DNA of 36,899 nucleotides from Bacteroidota bacterium (lineage in GTDB: Bacteria; Bacteroidota; Bacteroidia; Bacteroidales; F082): the NCBI GenBank assembly GCA_016845105.1, contig JAERTF010000132.1, positions 1 to 36,899 of the forward strand. Direction: 5' to 3'. Numbering within the stretch: position 1 is the first letter of the stretch; every line of letters starts with the position of its first letter. The position numbers and the translations under genes are program-made. A model generated the notes under the pieces. That model had not been told where the DNA came from. It made no database searches and worked only from the letters and a program-made list of their open reading frames with translations. Of the stretch, positions 24,391 to 32,997 are shown piece after piece.

Positions 24391-26163
24391 TTAATTAATA
24401 ATTAGTTTTCTTCGCTCAATGCTATTGAGGTATTCTGTTTCAAGCACATATAAGCCAGGACTATACCCTGTTAAATCTATGGTATTGTTATTAAAAGGTA
24501 CACTTACAACTAATTGTCCGTATGAATTATATATGTTAATTACATCAATTTCATAAGAAGAAGCTACAATGTGAATTATTCCGTTGGAAGGGTTTGGGTA
24601 AAAAATAAAGCTATGGTCTTCTGTTCTAACACCAGCTGAAACCATGCATGCTTCCTCAATTTCAAAGGAGGTATCACATCCATCAGCATTATTGTAAACT
24701 GCAATATCTCCATTGGGATCGGCAAGATAATTACAAACACTCATCACTTCACATGTGGAAAGAATTGGATTAAATGTAATGCTCAAATCACTAATTGTCA
24801 TAAAATCAATACTGTCTATCCCCGACAAACTCGAGAGTGAATTATTTTCATTTATATCCAGTCTTCCACCAATCGACCTTAGTTGATCCAAACCATGTAG
24901 ATTGGAAAGGTCATTACATTTGTTAATATTGAGATTAGCACCGATGGAGATCAAATTGTTAAGTCCATATAAACTATCCATAAAGTAGTTATGACTTAAA
25001 TCTAAACTACCACCTATAGTTTCAAGATTATTCAAACCGTATAAACTGGAAAGCTCGGTATTCTGGTTAAGGGTTAAACTACCTTCTATTGTACTTAAAC
25101 TTTCGAATCCAGTTAGGTTTTCTAGGTTTGTGTTAATACTAAGCGAAAGATTCTCACCAATTGAACTTAAGTTAGCAAAACCATCCAAATTTAATAAATT
25201 TTCATTATTATTTATAAATATACTACCCTCGATTGAATTAAGGCTTTCGAATCCCAATATACTAACCAAAGAGTCATTACCCGAAAAATTTAATGACCCA
25301 TTTATATTAACAATTTCAGAAAATCCATTAATTGTAGTTAATGATTCGTTATTCGAAATAAATAGGAAATCTTCAACATTTGATAAACTATTAAAACCAT
25401 CTATTTCCAATAATGATTCATTATTTTCAATGAAGATTTGATAAACAGATTCTAGTTTTCCAAAACCGTTTAAGTTTTCCAGCGAATTATTATTACCAAT
25501 TGAACCGTAAAATCCGGATAATAATTCTAGATTATCAAAACCACTAATACTTATTAATGCTTGATTCTGACTTATGGAGAAATCCTGACTAATGTAAGTT
25601 ATATTATTAAAACCACTTATATCCGATAAAGCGTTGTTATTAGTAACATAGAAAAAACCATAAATACCCGTTAGATTGTTAAAACCTGAGATCGAACTTA
25701 AACTTGGATTATTACCGATATCAATATCACCTGCTACATTACTAATATTACCTATGCCCGAAATACTTGTAAGTGCACTATTATAGTTGATATGAATTGA
25801 TCCTGAGACTGAATCTAGATTTTGTAATGCATCCAAATTGGTAAGTGATTCATTTTGTTGTATATCAATATACCATGATATATATTGTAGGTTGTCCAAA
25901 CCATCCAAAGTAATCAAATCATTGGCTCCCATAATACGTAAGTATCCATTAATTTGAATTAAAGAACTAAGTCCATTTAGGTTTGTTATGTTTTGTCCAT
26001 TAATAACTACAAAATCATTTGTGTGCGTGCAATTTGGGTAGTCTATGGGAAAATTGTCGACTTCACTTTGTGTTTCAAGAATTATTCCCCATGCCGGACA
26101 TTGTGAAAGTGTAGTATCTATAAATAAGAATAATATAGCTGAGATTAATAATAGTTGTTTCAT
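24391..26163 (-). CDS. T9SS-secreted L-domain/leucine-rich-like repeat protein
   Basis: 590 residues. Signal peptide about 1-20 (DTTLSQ). From about residue 62 to 470 there are 17 repeats of 23-25 residues with the pattern L.GL.NL..I.G.L.I..N..L..., as in receptor L-domains or leucine-rich solenoids. Repeats vary and are not identical at DNA level. After a Cys-containing cap (CEVMSVCNYL...CDTSFEIEEAC), residues about 515-590 are a type A T9SS C-terminal domain (FIFYPNPSNGIIHI ... IYNSYGQLV ... GYSPGLYVLE ... RRKLIIN). The product is predicted to be exported by the type IX system and attached to or released from the surface; binding or adhesion is inference. Monocistronic, convergent with the molybdoenzyme operon. 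Confidence 0.9.
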   Translation of the reverse strand: MKQLLLISAILFLFIDTTLSQCPAWGIILETQSEVDNFPIDYPNCTHTNDFVVINGQNITNLNGLSSLIQINGYLRIMGANDLITLDGLDNLQYISWYIDIQQNESLTNLDALQNLDSVSGSIHINYNSALTSISGIGNISNVAGDIDIGNNPSLSSISGFNNLTGIYGFFYVTNNNALSDISGFNNITYISQDFSISQNQALISISGFDNLELLSGFYGSIGNNNSLENLNGFGKLESVYQIFIENNESLLEIDGFNSLSNVEDFLFISNNESLTTINGFSEIVNINGSLNFSGNDSLVSILGFESLNSIEGSIFINNNENLLNLDGFANLSSIGENLSLSINTNLENLTGFESLSTIEGSLTLNQNTELSSLYGLNNLETIGGSLDLSHNYFMDSLYGLNNLISIGANLNINKCNDLSNLHGLDQLRSIGGRLDINENNSLSSLSGIDSIDFMTISDLSITFNPILSTCEVMSVCNYLADPNGDIAVYNNADGCDTSFEIEEACMVSAGVRTEDHSFIFYPNPSNGIIHIVASSYEIDVINIYNSYGQLVVSVPFNNNTIDLTGYSPGLYVLETEYLNSIERRKLIIN

Positions 26164-26199
26164 AACTTTAGGTTAATTGGCGTTAATAGTTTGTAACTT

Positions 26200-26207
26200 C
26201 AAAGATA
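26200..26207 (-). promoter_or_regulatory. Candidate -7 box for the T9SS repeat protein
   Basis: TATCTTTG on the minus strand is an exact TAnnTTTG match and lies 36 nt upstream of the ATG at 26163. No good -33 TTG at the expected distance. Confidence 0.4.
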
Positions 26208-26256
26208 AGTAATAGTACCGTATAATAGGTAGCATTGATCACGGTTTATGCGACTA

Positions 26257-27486
26257 TCATATTACATTGTCCAGAACATCAATTAGTTTTTCAACTTCTT
26301 CCATTGTGTTATAATGAACCATGCTCACACGTACAATTCCATCATTTGAGCTTAAACCTAGGTCATCAATTAGTCTGCGTGCATAAAAATCTCCCCATCT
26401 AATCCCAATATTATAAGGATCAACTAAAGGAGGAATTTCACTACTTTTTTTTCCTGCAATGGTAAAAGATATGGTGGGCACTCTGATTTCTTTTTCGGCA
26501 GAATTTTCACCTATTATCTTTACACCTTTTTTACCATCTAAAAAATCAATTAATGGTTTGGTAAGCTTTTCTTCATAATCAGCAAATAGTTCGAAAACTC
26601 TTGAATATCTTGTAAACAAAGTAGCAGAGGTATCCAAATAGTGATGATTATAAACCATATCCAAATAGTCCAGAACACCTTTGCAACCTACTGTTAATTC
26701 ATAATTTACATTTCCGGGTTGTAGTTTATATGGGGTGTCTTTACTATCAATGAAAAAATGATTAATACCTGGAAGCTTATCCAATATCTCCTTTTTACCA
26801 TAAAGCACAGAATAATGAGGCCCATAAACTTTGTACATACTAAATACATAAAAGTCAACGTCCCAAAGCTGAACATCGATTGCTCTGTGTGGTGCATATG
26901 CAACTCCGTCAACACATGAAAGTGCGCCCCGCTCGTGAATAAAGGTAGTTATGTCTTTTATTCGGTTAATGGTTCCGAGTATGTTGGAAGCATGAGTGAA
27001 AGCTACAAGTTTAGTCTTGTCAGTCATTAGTTTTTCAAGGTCATCCAGTTCAAGTTCCAGGTTATCCTTGTTAACTTCCCATAATTTTACATCAATACCA
27101 TATTTTTCCATTTCTATCCATGGACCAAAGTTTGCTTCATGATCAGTATTTGTAACTATAACTTCATCGCCTGGTTTAAAGGTTTGAACCATGGATCTCG
27201 ACAGGTTCTGAAGTAATGCGGTTGAAGATGATCCAAAAACAAGCTCGTTAACCGATTGGGCATTAATTGCTTCAGCCCATTTGTTTTGTGCATTAATTAC
27301 TTTAGATTCTGCAAGTTGCGATATTTCATATGAGGCACCCAATTGGACATTGGTATTATTAAGATAGTCAACAATATGGTTGCCAACTTGTTTTACAGTT
27401 TGGCTTCCACCGGCGTTATCAAAAAAAATCCAATCCCCTGTCAAAGCGGGGAAATTACATCTTACAATATCAAGATCTAGTTTCAT
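26257..27486 (-). CDS. Cysteine desulfurase-like class V aminotransferase (VC1184 family)
   Basis: 409 residues. A PLP-dependent fold-type I enzyme: FFDNAGGSQ near the start, THASNILGTI, the cofactor-ring Asp193 (SCVDGVAYAPH), and the Schiff-base Lys219 (SMYKVYGPH). It ends in the GIVRVSMVHYNTMEEVEKL segment typical of class V enzymes. The late active-site loop reads GIRWGDFYARR and carries no Cys where SufS/CsdA have their persulfide Cys, so sulfur mobilisation by that mechanism is doubtful. The VC1184-type family (TIGR01976, from memory) has no settled function. It lies 19 nt downstream of the CopD-like gene and may be cotranscribed with it. Confidence 0.85.
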   Translation of the reverse strand: MKLDLDIVRCNFPALTGDWIFFDNAGGSQTVKQVGNHIVDYLNNTNVQLGASYEISQLAESKVINAQNKWAEAINAQSVNELVFGSSSTALLQNLSRSMVQTFKPGDEVIVTNTDHEANFGPWIEMEKYGIDVKLWEVNKDNLELELDDLEKLMTDKTKLVAFTHASNILGTINRIKDITTFIHERGALSCVDGVAYAPHRAIDVQLWDVDFYVFSMYKVYGPHYSVLYGKKEILDKLPGINHFFIDSKDTPYKLQPGNVNYELTVGCKGVLDYLDMVYNHHYLDTSATLFTRYSRVFELFADYEEKLTKPLIDFLDGKKGVKIIGENSAEKEIRVPTISFTIAGKKSSEIPPLVDPYNIGIRWGDFYARRLIDDLGLSSNDGIVRVSMVHYNTMEEVEKLIDVLDNVI

Positions 27487-27505
27487 ATAATTTTAATAAA
27501 AGTAT

Positions 27506-27997
27506 TTAAAGATAGTTCATCATTGCAGAAAGTAGAATAATAATGATACCAAACAGAAATGATATCATTCCAAACATCATCTGTCTCTTTTTCAATGCAA
27601 TTAGAGTAGGTGAGGGGCCATCTATGGCAAGCTTACCAACTTTTGGTGCTAGAATTTCAAAGTTATAAATAGCCATTAAAGCAAGCAAGCCAACAAAAAC
27701 ATGTTTTATAAAACCTATGGTTTCCCATGTAGTGTCAAAATTTATAATTCCTACATAATATTCGCTGGCTATCTTCATGGGTATACCAGTAATAAAAAGG
27801 AGCAATAGCGATGCATAAACAACAACTCGAACTCTTTTAAATAAAGCTTTCATAAATTGTCCGGTTGTGGCAGGATCGAGTACCTTGCCAACCGTAGGCA
27901 TAACTACCAAAAAGTTAAAAAACATTCCACCGATCCATGCAATTGTTGCCATCAAGTGTATAAAATCAAAAGCAATTTGTAATATAGGATTGTCCAT
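27506..27997 (-). CDS. CopD-like four-helix membrane protein
   Basis: 163 residues with four membrane helices (about 7-30, 55-77, 95-115, 140-160). The first has FDFIHLMATIAWIGGMFF, the His-plus-WxGG arrangement seen in the CopD/DUF2269-like family. The third contains a further His in FIKHVFVGLLALM. Such proteins may bind haem or copper; copper import is the textbook role of CopD but is not shown here. The gene precedes the PLP enzyme by 19 nt. No CopC partner is visible. Confidence 0.75.
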   Translation of the reverse strand: MDNPILQIAFDFIHLMATIAWIGGMFFNFLVVMPTVGKVLDPATTGQFMKALFKRVRVVVYASLLLLFITGIPMKIASEYYVGIINFDTTWETIGFIKHVFVGLLALMAIYNFEILAPKVGKLAIDGPSPTLIALKKRQMMFGMISFLFGIIIILLSAMMNYL

Positions 27998-28096
27998 TTC
28001 TATATTCCATTTTTAAGATGGCCGAAATTACAAAAGATTCTTAAGAAAGTCTATCTTATTTGATCGTTGATCTAAACATTGAAGATGTTTTTCTAC

Positions 28097-28112
28097 TGTT
28101 CATTTATGAACA
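28097..28112. promoter_or_regulatory. Perfect short palindrome upstream of the ABC permease
   Basis: TGTTCAT-TT-ATGAACA in the 264-bp divergent region between the CopD-like and ABC permease genes. Its size suits a dimeric regulator site. It could serve either gene; nothing else in this region is recognisable except AT-rich sequence. Confidence 0.3.
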
Positions 28113-28261
28113 TATAATGACTCAAATATGATCGCTTATTACTACCAAATTTATACTTAAATATGTATCATCCACAACCTCAGACGTATAGTAAGTTTTG
28201 CACGCTTATTGATATTGTGATGGTATCAATAAAAACTGATAAAAACTAAAAACTAACGATC

Positions 28262-30655
28262 ATGATAATTAATTATATAAAGTTGGGAGTAAGAAACCTG
28301 CTTGATCAAAAATCATATTCAATTATTAATATATTGGGCCTAACAATTGGCATTGCAGCATTTTTATTGATTTTTTTACATATACAATATGAATTAGGAT
28401 TCAATAAACATATTACTCATTCTTCGCAACTATACAGATGTGTTGAGATTCAACAAGCTCCAGGAGTTGGGGAGCAGCATGTTGCAGTTACCATGGGTCC
28501 ATTGGGGCCTGCGATGGAAAAAGATTTTCCTGAAATAGAGAAAGCTCTTAGGGTACTTTATTGGGGTGCACAACCATTGGATTATAATGGTAAGGTGTTT
28601 GATCAGGATTTTATTCTCTTTGCCGAACCATGTGTATTTGATTTGTTTGAAATAAAGCTTCTTCGTGGTGATACTTCAACCGCCCTGAAAGAAACTAACT
28701 CAATCGTAATCTCTGAAAAGGTTGCAAAAAAAATATTTGGTGGCATTGATGAATCGCTAGGGCAGATATTAAAAATTAGTGACAAACCATTTAGTGTAAC
28801 TGCTGTAATGGAAAACCAGCCTAAACAAGCTAGTTTTAGAGTGGAGGTATTGGTACCATTTGAATATATGAACAACAAATATACCTGGCTAAATGGATGG
28901 GGTAATAATTCAATTGATACTTATGTACGCCTAAAGAAGAATACAGATGTTGATCAACTCACCTCAAAATTTCCTGATTTTATTAATAATTATACAGATA
29001 ACGAAGAATCGGATTATCCATGGACCTTATACCTTCAACCGGTTGATGATATTCATCTAAGCTCTGGGCATATTAAATTTCAAGTTATGAATTACAAGCA
29101 AGGTGATATTACAATGGTATATGCCTTTATTATAATAGCAGTGTTAATAATTCTGCTTGCTTGCATTAACTTTATAAATATATCCATTGCACAATCTGTA
29201 AAGCGATCCAAAGAAGTTGGTATAAGAAAAGTTATGGGAGCTGAGCCAATAAACTTAGTATGGCAATTCTTGGGCGAATCAGCTATTTTAACATCAATTT
29301 CAATAATTGGTGCTTTGTTGCTAGTTTCCATCTTGTTGCCATTTTTTAACGATATACTATCAGTTGAACTGAAAATCGATTTTATTAAAAACTGGATTTT
29401 TAATTTTGGACTACTTGGAATACTTGTTTTTGTAAGTTTAATCTCAGGAATGTATCCTGCTTTTTATCTAAGCAGATTTAACCCATTGAAAGTTCTAAAG
29501 AGCGGTATTGATGTGAAGGGTAGTTCTTCAGGGTTGCTCACAAAAGCTTTGGTAATATTTCAGTTTGTAATATCAATTGGTATGATTTTCAGCATCACTG
29601 TTATTTATGACCAATTCAAATATGCATTGAATAGGGATATGGGAATAAACTATACAAATGTTCTTTCGGTAAATTTGTACACGAAGAATAATGCTGAGAA
29701 TGTAGATTATCTAAAGAATAAGTTCCTTCAAAATCCTAGTATAGTAGATGTGTCATTTGTAAGTGATGTGAATGGTGTGGCTGGTTCTCAATCGCGAATT
29801 ACTGTTGATGATACAACCGAGGCCAATATAAGTGTTAGATGGGGATTTGTTGATTATAATTTCTTTGATATGATGGATATTCCGATAATTGCTGGTAGAA
29901 ATTTTAATAGAGAATTTGCATTAGATGATAGCTCATCTGTAATTGTGAATCGTGCAGCAATTGACTACCTTAATTGGGATGACCCCATAAATAAACAATT
30001 TGAACCATTTATGGATACTGTAACTAATATGCGTGTTATTGGTGTTGTTGAAGATTACAACTATTATTCCATTCATTCAGAAATTGAGCCTGCAATTTAT
30101 ATGATTAACCCCGAACGATCTCATACCCTGGCTGTAAAAATTAGCGGAAATAATCAAAAGGAAACAATTGCTTACATGGAGGACATATGGGAAAACCATT
30201 TTCCCGGACTTCCATTTGACTATTATATGGCTACTGATAGAATAAAAAGAGAATATAAAGATATTGAAAGTACTTTTAAAATATTTTCATTTTTTACTAT
30301 ACTATCCTTAATTATTTCATGTCTAGGTTTGTATGGCCTAACAGCGCTTATTGTGGAACGAAAAAATCGTGAAATTGGCATAAGAAAGGTATTTGGTGGG
30401 TCTGTTCCACAAATAATGAAACTATTGATTAGTAATTTCATATTACTTGTTATTATGGCTGGTATTATTGCTACTCCAATTGCGTGGTATTTAATGGATA
30501 TGGCCCTCGATAGTTTTGCCTATCATATAACCATAACATGGATTTATGGAATTATGGCTATTGGCTTAGCAGCTATTATAGCGTCGGCTACGATTATTTA
30601 TCATGCACTAAGAGCAGCAATGTCTAACCCTGTTGAAACTTTGAGATATGAATAA
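28262..30655 (+). CDS. MacB/FtsX-type ABC transporter permease
   Basis: 797 residues: two repeats of the FtsX module. N-terminal helix about 20-41, MacB-like periplasmic core about 45-240, three helices about 280-400 including the KRSKEVGIRKVMGA coupling motif. Then come a second helix (~428-448), a second periplasmic core and the final three helices (~680-790) with the matching RKNREIGIRKVFGG motif. This double architecture is usual for Bacteroidota and found in many copies per genome. It should work with a LolD/MacB-like ATPase that is not encoded here. Likely exports a peptide, lipid or drug or remodels the envelope; no specific substrate can be stated. Confidence 0.9.
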   Translation: MIINYIKLGVRNLLDQKSYSIINILGLTIGIAAFLLIFLHIQYELGFNKHITHSSQLYRCVEIQQAPGVGEQHVAVTMGPLGPAMEKDFPEIEKALRVLYWGAQPLDYNGKVFDQDFILFAEPCVFDLFEIKLLRGDTSTALKETNSIVISEKVAKKIFGGIDESLGQILKISDKPFSVTAVMENQPKQASFRVEVLVPFEYMNNKYTWLNGWGNNSIDTYVRLKKNTDVDQLTSKFPDFINNYTDNEESDYPWTLYLQPVDDIHLSSGHIKFQVMNYKQGDITMVYAFIIIAVLIILLACINFINISIAQSVKRSKEVGIRKVMGAEPINLVWQFLGESAILTSISIIGALLLVSILLPFFNDILSVELKIDFIKNWIFNFGLLGILVFVSLISGMYPAFYLSRFNPLKVLKSGIDVKGSSSGLLTKALVIFQFVISIGMIFSITVIYDQFKYALNRDMGINYTNVLSVNLYTKNNAENVDYLKNKFLQNPSIVDVSFVSDVNGVAGSQSRITVDDTTEANISVRWGFVDYNFFDMMDIPIIAGRNFNREFALDDSSSVIVNRAAIDYLNWDDPINKQFEPFMDTVTNMRVIGVVEDYNYYSIHSEIEPAIYMINPERSHTLAVKISGNNQKETIAYMEDIWENHFPGLPFDYYMATDRIKREYKDIESTFKIFSFFTILSLIISCLGLYGLTALIVERKNREIGIRKVFGGSVPQIMKLLISNFILLVIMAGIIATPIAWYLMDMALDSFAYHITITWIYGIMAIGLAAIIASATIIYHALRAAMSNPVETLRYE

Positions 30656-30675
30656 TAATATTATTCACAATAAAA

Positions 30676-31105
30676 GACCTTAGTGTTACTTAGTGATATC
30701 CTTGTACCTTCGTGGTAAAAAAATAAGCTTAACCACAAAGGGCTCGAAGTGCAACTCAAAGTAGCACAAAGAGAACAATCTTAATTGCAAGTAAAAAACC
30801 TTAGTGTTACTTCGTGATATGTTTAGTGTACCTTCGTGGTAAAAAAAAAGCTTAACCACAAAGTGCTCGAAGTGCAACACAAAGTAGCACAAAGGGAATA
30901 TTCAAAATATAAATTGAAAGGACTTAGTATTTCTTTGTGAAATGCTTAGTGTACCTTATTGGTAAAAAAAAGCTTAACCACAAAGGGCTCGAAGTGCAAC
31001 ACAAAGTAGCACAAAGTTAATATTACAAATATATATTGAAAGACCTAAGTGTTACTTCATAATATCCTTCGTATACCTTAGTGGTAAAAATTAGTACCAC
31101 AAAGG
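30676..31105. repeat. Tandem array of ~122-bp imperfect palindromic units (three full, one partial)
   Basis: Units begin near 30676, 30797, 30920 and 31042 (spacings 121, 123, 122). Each holds CCTTAGTGTTACTTCGTG-like sequence, an inner inverted repeat CCTTCGTGGT ... ACCACAAAGG around an A-rich/AAGCTT centre, and a right half GCTCGAAGTGCAACACAAAG that roughly complements the left half. The last unit stops after ACCACAAAGG. This fills the roughly 500-bp gap between the ABC permease and arsR2; nothing else is seen there. A short minus-strand reading frame across the units merely translates the repeat. Confidence 0.9.
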
Positions 31106-31155
31106 AAAATTACTTTTGACATAGAAATATAATGATGTTTCCATCTTTATCCTTG

Positions 31156-31482
31156 TCAACAACAATTTTGCAGATCAATGTTACCAAAAAAATTAATTAA
31201 GATTTTTCCTGCCTCTTCAATTTTTTTTGGATCTAAACAGTAATTTGTCCGTACTCCGGAAACTGTTCCTATTATTAGGCCAACATCCTTTAACTCCTTG
31301 AGGTGTTGATTGACAGTAGTCCTACTCAATGGAAGCTTGTTTGATATATCACCTGTTATACAAGATTTTGTTTCTGCAAGAAATTGGATAATTTCAAGTC
31401 GTGCCGGATGAGAAAGGGCTTTAAATAACGATGCCTGATAGTTCAGGTCATCGTTAAATAATATCGTTTTTGCTTTAACCAT
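31156..31482 (-). CDS. arsR: ArsR-family metalloregulator of the arsM operon
   Basis: 108 residues of winged helix: ALSHPARLEIIQFL, recognition helix SRTTVNQHLKELKDVGLI, wing with RTNYCLDP. Candidate As(III) ligands are Cys41 (KSCITGD), Cys82 and the C-terminal Cys107-Cys108 pair; Cys41 and Cys82 fall at the same places as Cys40 and Cys81 of the other ArsR, while the terminal pair is new. It begins 6 nt after arsM, so the repressor is the second gene and is made from the arsM transcript. Expected to act on the palindromic region at 32313-32353. Confidence 0.92.
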   Translation of the reverse strand: MVKAKTILFNDDLNYQASLFKALSHPARLEIIQFLAETKSCITGDISNKLPLSRTTVNQHLKELKDVGLIIGTVSGVRTNYCLDPKKIEEAGKILINFFGNIDLQNCC

Positions 31483-31488
31483 GGTGTA

Positions 31489-32289
31489 TTATTTATAAGC
31501 GTTTACTGTAATGCTAAAAATACCAATGTCATCCCTTTTAAATTGACGTAACTCATCTATAGTCATATAGTTTAGCATTATTGAATTTGGAATTTCAATT
31601 TCCTTTTCGGCATGGATTATAATATTTTTAAATCCTTTGTCTTTAATTATTTGAAGATAATCTTCTTTCCTAATAGCTCCCGATACACATCCAGCATACA
31701 TCTCAGCATCGGATTTAATTTTTTCAGGTAGCTCACCTTCAATAACAACATCAGAAATACAAAAATGCCCACCATCAGCAAGAACTCTGTGAATTTCACC
31801 AAATGCCTTTTCCTTATCAGGAACCAGGTTCAGTACACAATTTGATACAACAACATCATACTGATCATCTTCCAAAGGCATATCCTCGATATCACCTTTT
31901 ACAAACTTAACGTTACTGTATCCAAGTTTTTTGTTGTTAGCAATTGCTTTTGAAAGCATTTCATCTGTGAAATCCAAGCCTGTAACTCTGCCAGTATCAC
32001 CCACCAGTGCTCTAGCTACAAAACAATCATTGCCTGCACCACTGCCTAAATCAAGTACACTATCACCTTTTTTTATTCCAGCATAGGCGGTTGGTAGTCC
32101 ACAACCAAGACCAAGGTCAGCATCCTTTGAGTATCCATCTTCGGAGGTATAATCCTCAGCAAAAACTGCATAATCGATAGTTTCACAACAACCTGTACTT
32201 CCACAACAAGATGATTTATTTTGTTCTTTACTTTGAATTGCAATCATTGAATACTTCTCTTTTACAATTTCCTTTATATCCTTTTTCAT
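31489..32289 (-). CDS. arsM: Arsenite S-adenosylmethionine methyltransferase
   Basis: 266 residues. SAM-binding motif I VLDLGSGAGNDCF (79-90), GLDFTDEML, and motif DVVVSNCVLNLVPDKE. The three Cys that bind As(III) in characterised ArsM enzymes have clear counterparts: Cys63 (LGLGCGLPT), Cys151 (SNCVLN) and Cys201 (YAGCVSGA); the 50-residue spacing of the last two equals that of algal ArsM. Extra N-terminal pairs Cys28-29 and Cys34-35 are also typical of bacterial ArsM. Acts in the cytoplasm, methylating As(III) to mono-, di- and possibly trimethyl species. First gene of an arsM-arsR operon. No exporter is adjacent; a CSC-motif permease is encoded near 1739. Confidence 0.95.
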   Translation of the reverse strand: MKKDIKEIVKEKYSMIAIQSKEQNKSSCCGSTGCCETIDYAVFAEDYTSEDGYSKDADLGLGCGLPTAYAGIKKGDSVLDLGSGAGNDCFVARALVGDTGRVTGLDFTDEMLSKAIANNKKLGYSNVKFVKGDIEDMPLEDDQYDVVVSNCVLNLVPDKEKAFGEIHRVLADGGHFCISDVVIEGELPEKIKSDAEMYAGCVSGAIRKEDYLQIIKDKGFKNIIIHAEKEIEIPNSIMLNYMTIDELRQFKRDDIGIFSITVNAYK

Positions 32290-32312
32290 GTTAAAGTTTT
32301 TTAATCATGACG

Positions 32313-32353
32313 CAAATATACGTTAATTATTTATATAAACGTATATATACGTT
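32313..32353 (-). promoter_or_regulatory. arsM promoter with three alternating operator half-sites
   Basis: Minus-strand TATATTTG (32313-32320) matches TAnnTTTG and lies 24 nt before the arsM ATG. TATACGTT occurs at 32317-32324 and again within the perfect 16-bp palindrome AACGTATATATACGTT (32338-32353). The half-sites thus read TATACGTT, AACGTATA, TATACGTT, covering both the -7 box and the -33 region. This is the expected place for ArsR to bind and block polymerase. The same region lies upstream of the divergent VOC gene. Confidence 0.7.
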
Positions 32354-32438
32354 ATTAGATTTCTAGTATAGAATGTTTCTAAATAACAAAAAAAATATAT
32401 CTTTACACAACAAAAAGAAACACTTAAAACAAAAAATA

Positions 32439-32882
32439 ATGACAACAGTTAACGTATACCTAACATACGATGGTAATTGCGAAGAGGCATTTACCTATTA
32501 TAAATCAGTTTTTGGAGGCGAATATGACCACCTTGGTAGATTTAGCGATATGCCAGAAGATCCAAAATATCCTATTTCAAAAGAGGATAAAGAAAAAATA
32601 ATGCACGTGTCATTACCCATCAGCAAAGAAACCTATCTTATGGGTAGCGATGTGGGAGGCGGTTGGTCGGCTGATTATAAGGAAGGAAATAATTTCTCTA
32701 TTTCGATTAATGCCGATAGTAAAGATGAAGCTGATAGACTATTCGCAGCTCTTTCCGATGGAGGGAAGGTAATTATGCCCATGGGCACAACATTCTGGGG
32801 TTCGTATTTTGGGAACTTTGTTGATAAATTCGGAATTCAGTGGATGATAAGTCATTATGTAACTGATAATAAAGTATTGTAA
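32439..32882 (+). CDS. VOC-fold protein (PhnB/YjdN-like)
   Basis: 147 residues from the ATG at 32439; an ATG at 32373 would add a Lys/Asn-rich tail unlike the family, and MTTVNVYLTYDGNCEEAFTYYKSVFGG is the normal PhnB-type start. Two beta-alpha-beta-beta-beta modules follow, with HVSLPISKETYLMGSD, a DADRLFAALSDGG-like turn, and WGSYFGNFVDKFGIQWMISH at the end, typical of glyoxalase/bleomycin-resistance fold proteins. Metal-site residues are only partly apparent. It diverges from arsM and shares the intergenic region, so arsenic-dependent control is possible. Function unknown; in some genomes VOC proteins (ArsI) cleave C-As bonds, but the ArsI cysteines are not seen here. Confidence 0.88.
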   Translation: MTTVNVYLTYDGNCEEAFTYYKSVFGGEYDHLGRFSDMPEDPKYPISKEDKEKIMHVSLPISKETYLMGSDVGGGWSADYKEGNNFSISINADSKDEADRLFAALSDGGKVIMPMGTTFWGSYFGNFVDKFGIQWMISHYVTDNKVL

Positions 32883-32997
32883 ATATAGAACTTATATTAG
32901 GTCTAGTCTTAACTATACCACTCACATAATATTATAGAATATAGTTTCTCAAAACACAAAATCTTTCATAGTCCCCAAAAACTAATAGAATGGTACC

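Noticed and set aside
28097-28112. A second operator for the ArsR encoded at 4457
   Set aside because: The half-site TGTTCAT differs by one base from TGTTCGT and the spacer is 2 rather than 6, so dimer geometry would not match.
30686-30892. A 68-codon minus-strand reading frame
   Set aside because: It is the translation of two copies of the 122-bp repeat and shows the same peptide twice (YF.LHFE.FVVKL); no gene signals.
30676-31105. CRISPR array
   Set aside because: The repeats are contiguous, long and palindromic with no unique spacers, and no cas gene is in the window.
32439-32882. ArsI C-As lyase next to arsM
   Set aside because: VOC fold and position are suggestive, but the sequence is PhnB-like and has no vicinal cysteines for binding trivalent arsenic.
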